Below are positions 5,050-6,366 of a stretch of 6,366 nt of DNA, one piece after another. Numbering within the stretch: the stretch's first letter is position 1; each line of letters opens with the position of its first letter. A model generated the notes under the pieces. The model did not search any database, was not told the origin of the DNA, and was given only the letters and a program-made list of their open reading frames with translations. This DNA is from Vicinamibacteria bacterium (GTDB taxonomy: Bacteria; Acidobacteriota; Vicinamibacteria; Fen-336; JAGNNV01). The translations under genes were made by a program, and so were the position numbers. The stretch is taken from positions 1-6,366 of the forward strand of contig JAENWE010000350.1 in the NCBI GenBank assembly GCA_016650185.1, given 5' to 3'.

Positions 5050-6366
5050 ATGAGTTTCCGATCGATCATTTCGACTCTCTTGATTTTCGCGGCCTGTTTG
5101 ACCCGGGCCCAGTCGGCCCCCCTGGCCACCCCGACCCCCGCCCTTCGCGCCAACACGGCCGTCGAGGTCGAAGCCACCACCGACGACGAGACCATCTCGC
5201 TGGGGCTCCTTGGCCGCGAGGTGGATCTCAAGAGGGCGCCTTTCTCTGTCACCGTGGTCCCGTCTCGAACCCTGCGGGAAATGGGCGCGCGTCAGCTATC
5301 GGACGGCCTGGGCGGCGCGTCGTCGGTCAACGTGCTCTCGGGCTTCAGCATCTTCGACCTGTTCGTCATCAGAGGTTTCGACTCCTTGAGCAACGGTCTG
5401 GTGATGATCGATGGCGTGCGCGAGCCCGAATCCACCTTTCTGCCCGCCTACAACATCGAGCGACTGGAGATCCTGAAGGGCCCCGCGGGCTTCGCGGCTG
5501 GTCCCGACGCCGCGGCTTCCACCGTGAATGTGCTCCGAAAACTGCCGCTCGACCGTAACCTGGCGGCCGTGGGCGCACGATTCGGCACGTTCAATTCCTT
5601 CGACCTCGACGCGGACCTTGGCCTCACCAATGAAAGCGGGTCCTTGTCCGCCCGTCTGCCCACTTTTGTGCGCGGATCGGACGGTTACCGGGCGCGGAAG
5701 AATTCGCAATGGGGCCTGAATCCCGGCTTACGCGTCACGCGCTCTTCCGGCCTCATCGCGGTCATCAACTATGAACGACTGCGCAGCGAGTTCCTTCCCG
5801 ACGTGGGCCTGCCCCTGGTGGAGGGCGCGGTGCCGAACGTTCCGCGCGAGAACGTCTATCAGTCGTCCTTCGACTTCTCCGATCAGGATGTGGACCGGGC
5901 CCGCCTCAGCGTCCAGAAGCGGATCGGTGATCGCACCACCCTCAAGAATCTCTCGTACTTCACCAGGCTGGGCTGGAAAACGGACGGCACGCTGTTTGTC
6001 GGCACCTTCAACGACCCGCGAGTCCAAGGCGCCATCGCCGCGCGGACCCTGACTCTCCTCGAGGACGAACAGCGACTCACTGGAAATCGGCTCTGGATGG
6101 AGACGTCGCGCCAGAAGGGTTCCTCCACCCATCTCCTGACCATGGGCGTTGAAGGGTACGAACTTGCCGACGAGTACAGCCTTGACGTCGCCCTCCTGCC
6201 GGTTATTGGCGTCCAGCAGCCGGTGGAAACGGCGGCCCGCCCGTTGTTTTTCCTGCCCGGCTTTTCGGTCCGGGCCAATGCCAAGAACCGAGTCCTCTCC
6301 GCCTTCGCCTTCGATGAGGCCTCGCTTGGGTCCCGGGTTCAGGCCCTCGGCGGCGTCCGCTTCGAC
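5050..6366 (+). CDS. TonB-dependent siderophore-type receptor, N-terminal part
   Basis: The reading frame is open from ATG 5050 to the window edge (439 codons, no stop); an in-frame TGA at 4981-4983 closes it upstream. Residues 1-20 are a signal peptide (cleavage about TRA/QS). A short linker holds a TonB-box-like TAVEVEATT (36-44). The plug domain spans about 64-165: APFSVTVVPSRTL, VIRGFDS (106-112), MIDGVRE (119-125), then YNIERLEILKGPAG (134-147). The beta-barrel begins after about 168, with LPLVEGAVPNVPREN (254-268) typical of siderophore receptors. Family members are usually about 650-800 aa, so the C-terminal half of the barrel lies outside. No carboxypeptidase-like N-terminal domain is present, unlike many Acidobacteriota receptors. 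After KGPAG the usual LYG....GG.IN is replaced by FAAGPDAAASTVN. No clear ribosome site precedes the ATG. The substrate is probably a chelated metal, inferred from subfamily only. Confidence 0.88.
   Translation, partial: MSFRSIISTLLIFAACLTRAQSAPLATPTPALRANTAVEVEATTDDETISLGLLGREVDLKRAPFSVTVVPSRTLREMGARQLSDGLGGASSVNVLSGFSIFDLFVIRGFDSLSNGLVMIDGVREPESTFLPAYNIERLEILKGPAGFAAGPDAAASTVNVLRKLPLDRNLAAVGARFGTFNSFDLDADLGLTNESGSLSARLPTFVRGSDGYRARKNSQWGLNPGLRVTRSSGLIAVINYERLRSEFLPDVGLPLVEGAVPNVPRENVYQSSFDFSDQDVDRARLSVQKRIGDRTTLKNLSYFTRLGWKTDGTLFVGTFNDPRVQGAIAARTLTLLEDEQRLTGNRLWMETSRQKGSSTHLLTMGVEGYELADEYSLDVALLPVIGVQQPVETAARPLFFLPGFSVRANAKNRVLSAFAFDEASLGSRVQALGGVRFD

Noticed and set aside
5080..5100. Lipoprotein signal (FAAC) at the start of the TonB receptor
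   Set aside because: Position -3 is Phe instead of Leu/Val/Ile, and outer-membrane receptors are not lipoproteins. An ordinary signal peptide fits.
4980..5558. 192-codon plus-strand frame
   Set aside because: Another frame of the TonB receptor. The 5050 frame carries the plug motifs and stays open to the window edge.

Overview
This is a GC-rich bacterial window. The gene content is four large secreted or envelope genes: three periplasmic PQQ-like (BamB-type) beta-propeller proteins and the first 439 codons of a TonB-dependent outer-membrane receptor. The receptor implies a diderm host. Clusters of secreted WPxWRG-type propellers are frequent in Acidobacteriota and Planctomycetota, so an Acidobacteriota-like environmental genome is my best guess. 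That is an inference from family knowledge, not a proven assignment.

Layout. Positions 1-164 hold no convincing gene. They contain a short tandem repeat (2-23) and an AT-richer stretch (about 46% GC at 61-160, hand count) with a perfect 8-bp inverted repeat. Positions 165-214 are the exact 3' half of a tRNA-Pro(GGG), from anticodon stem to CCA, with no matching 5' half. This is the usual scar of an element that integrates into a tRNA gene. Positions 215-607 hold two hairpins and, at about 443-606, what looks like the decayed 5' end of a fourth beta-propeller gene. Propeller A follows on the minus strand (608-1996). A 122-bp divergent spacer separates it from propeller B on the plus strand (2119-3558). 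Propeller B converges, with only a 15-bp gap, on propeller C on the minus strand (3574-4854). A 195-bp divergent spacer then leads to the TonB-dependent siderophore-type receptor (5050 to the window edge, plus strand).

How the genes may work together. A and C are clear paralogues: same N-terminal WPxWRG signature, same blade order, and a shared YG...WG..SSP segment. B belongs to a different propeller subfamily, with HGQWSSPA and GQDPEHGEG motifs. All three carry signal peptides and should act in the periplasm or outside the cell. They show no haem site or enzyme partner, so a binding or scaffolding role fits better than catalysis. The receptor is of the siderophore type and is divergently paired with propeller C across a shared promoter region. 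A link between periplasmic propeller proteins and uptake of a chelated metal or other ligand is possible but rests only on position.
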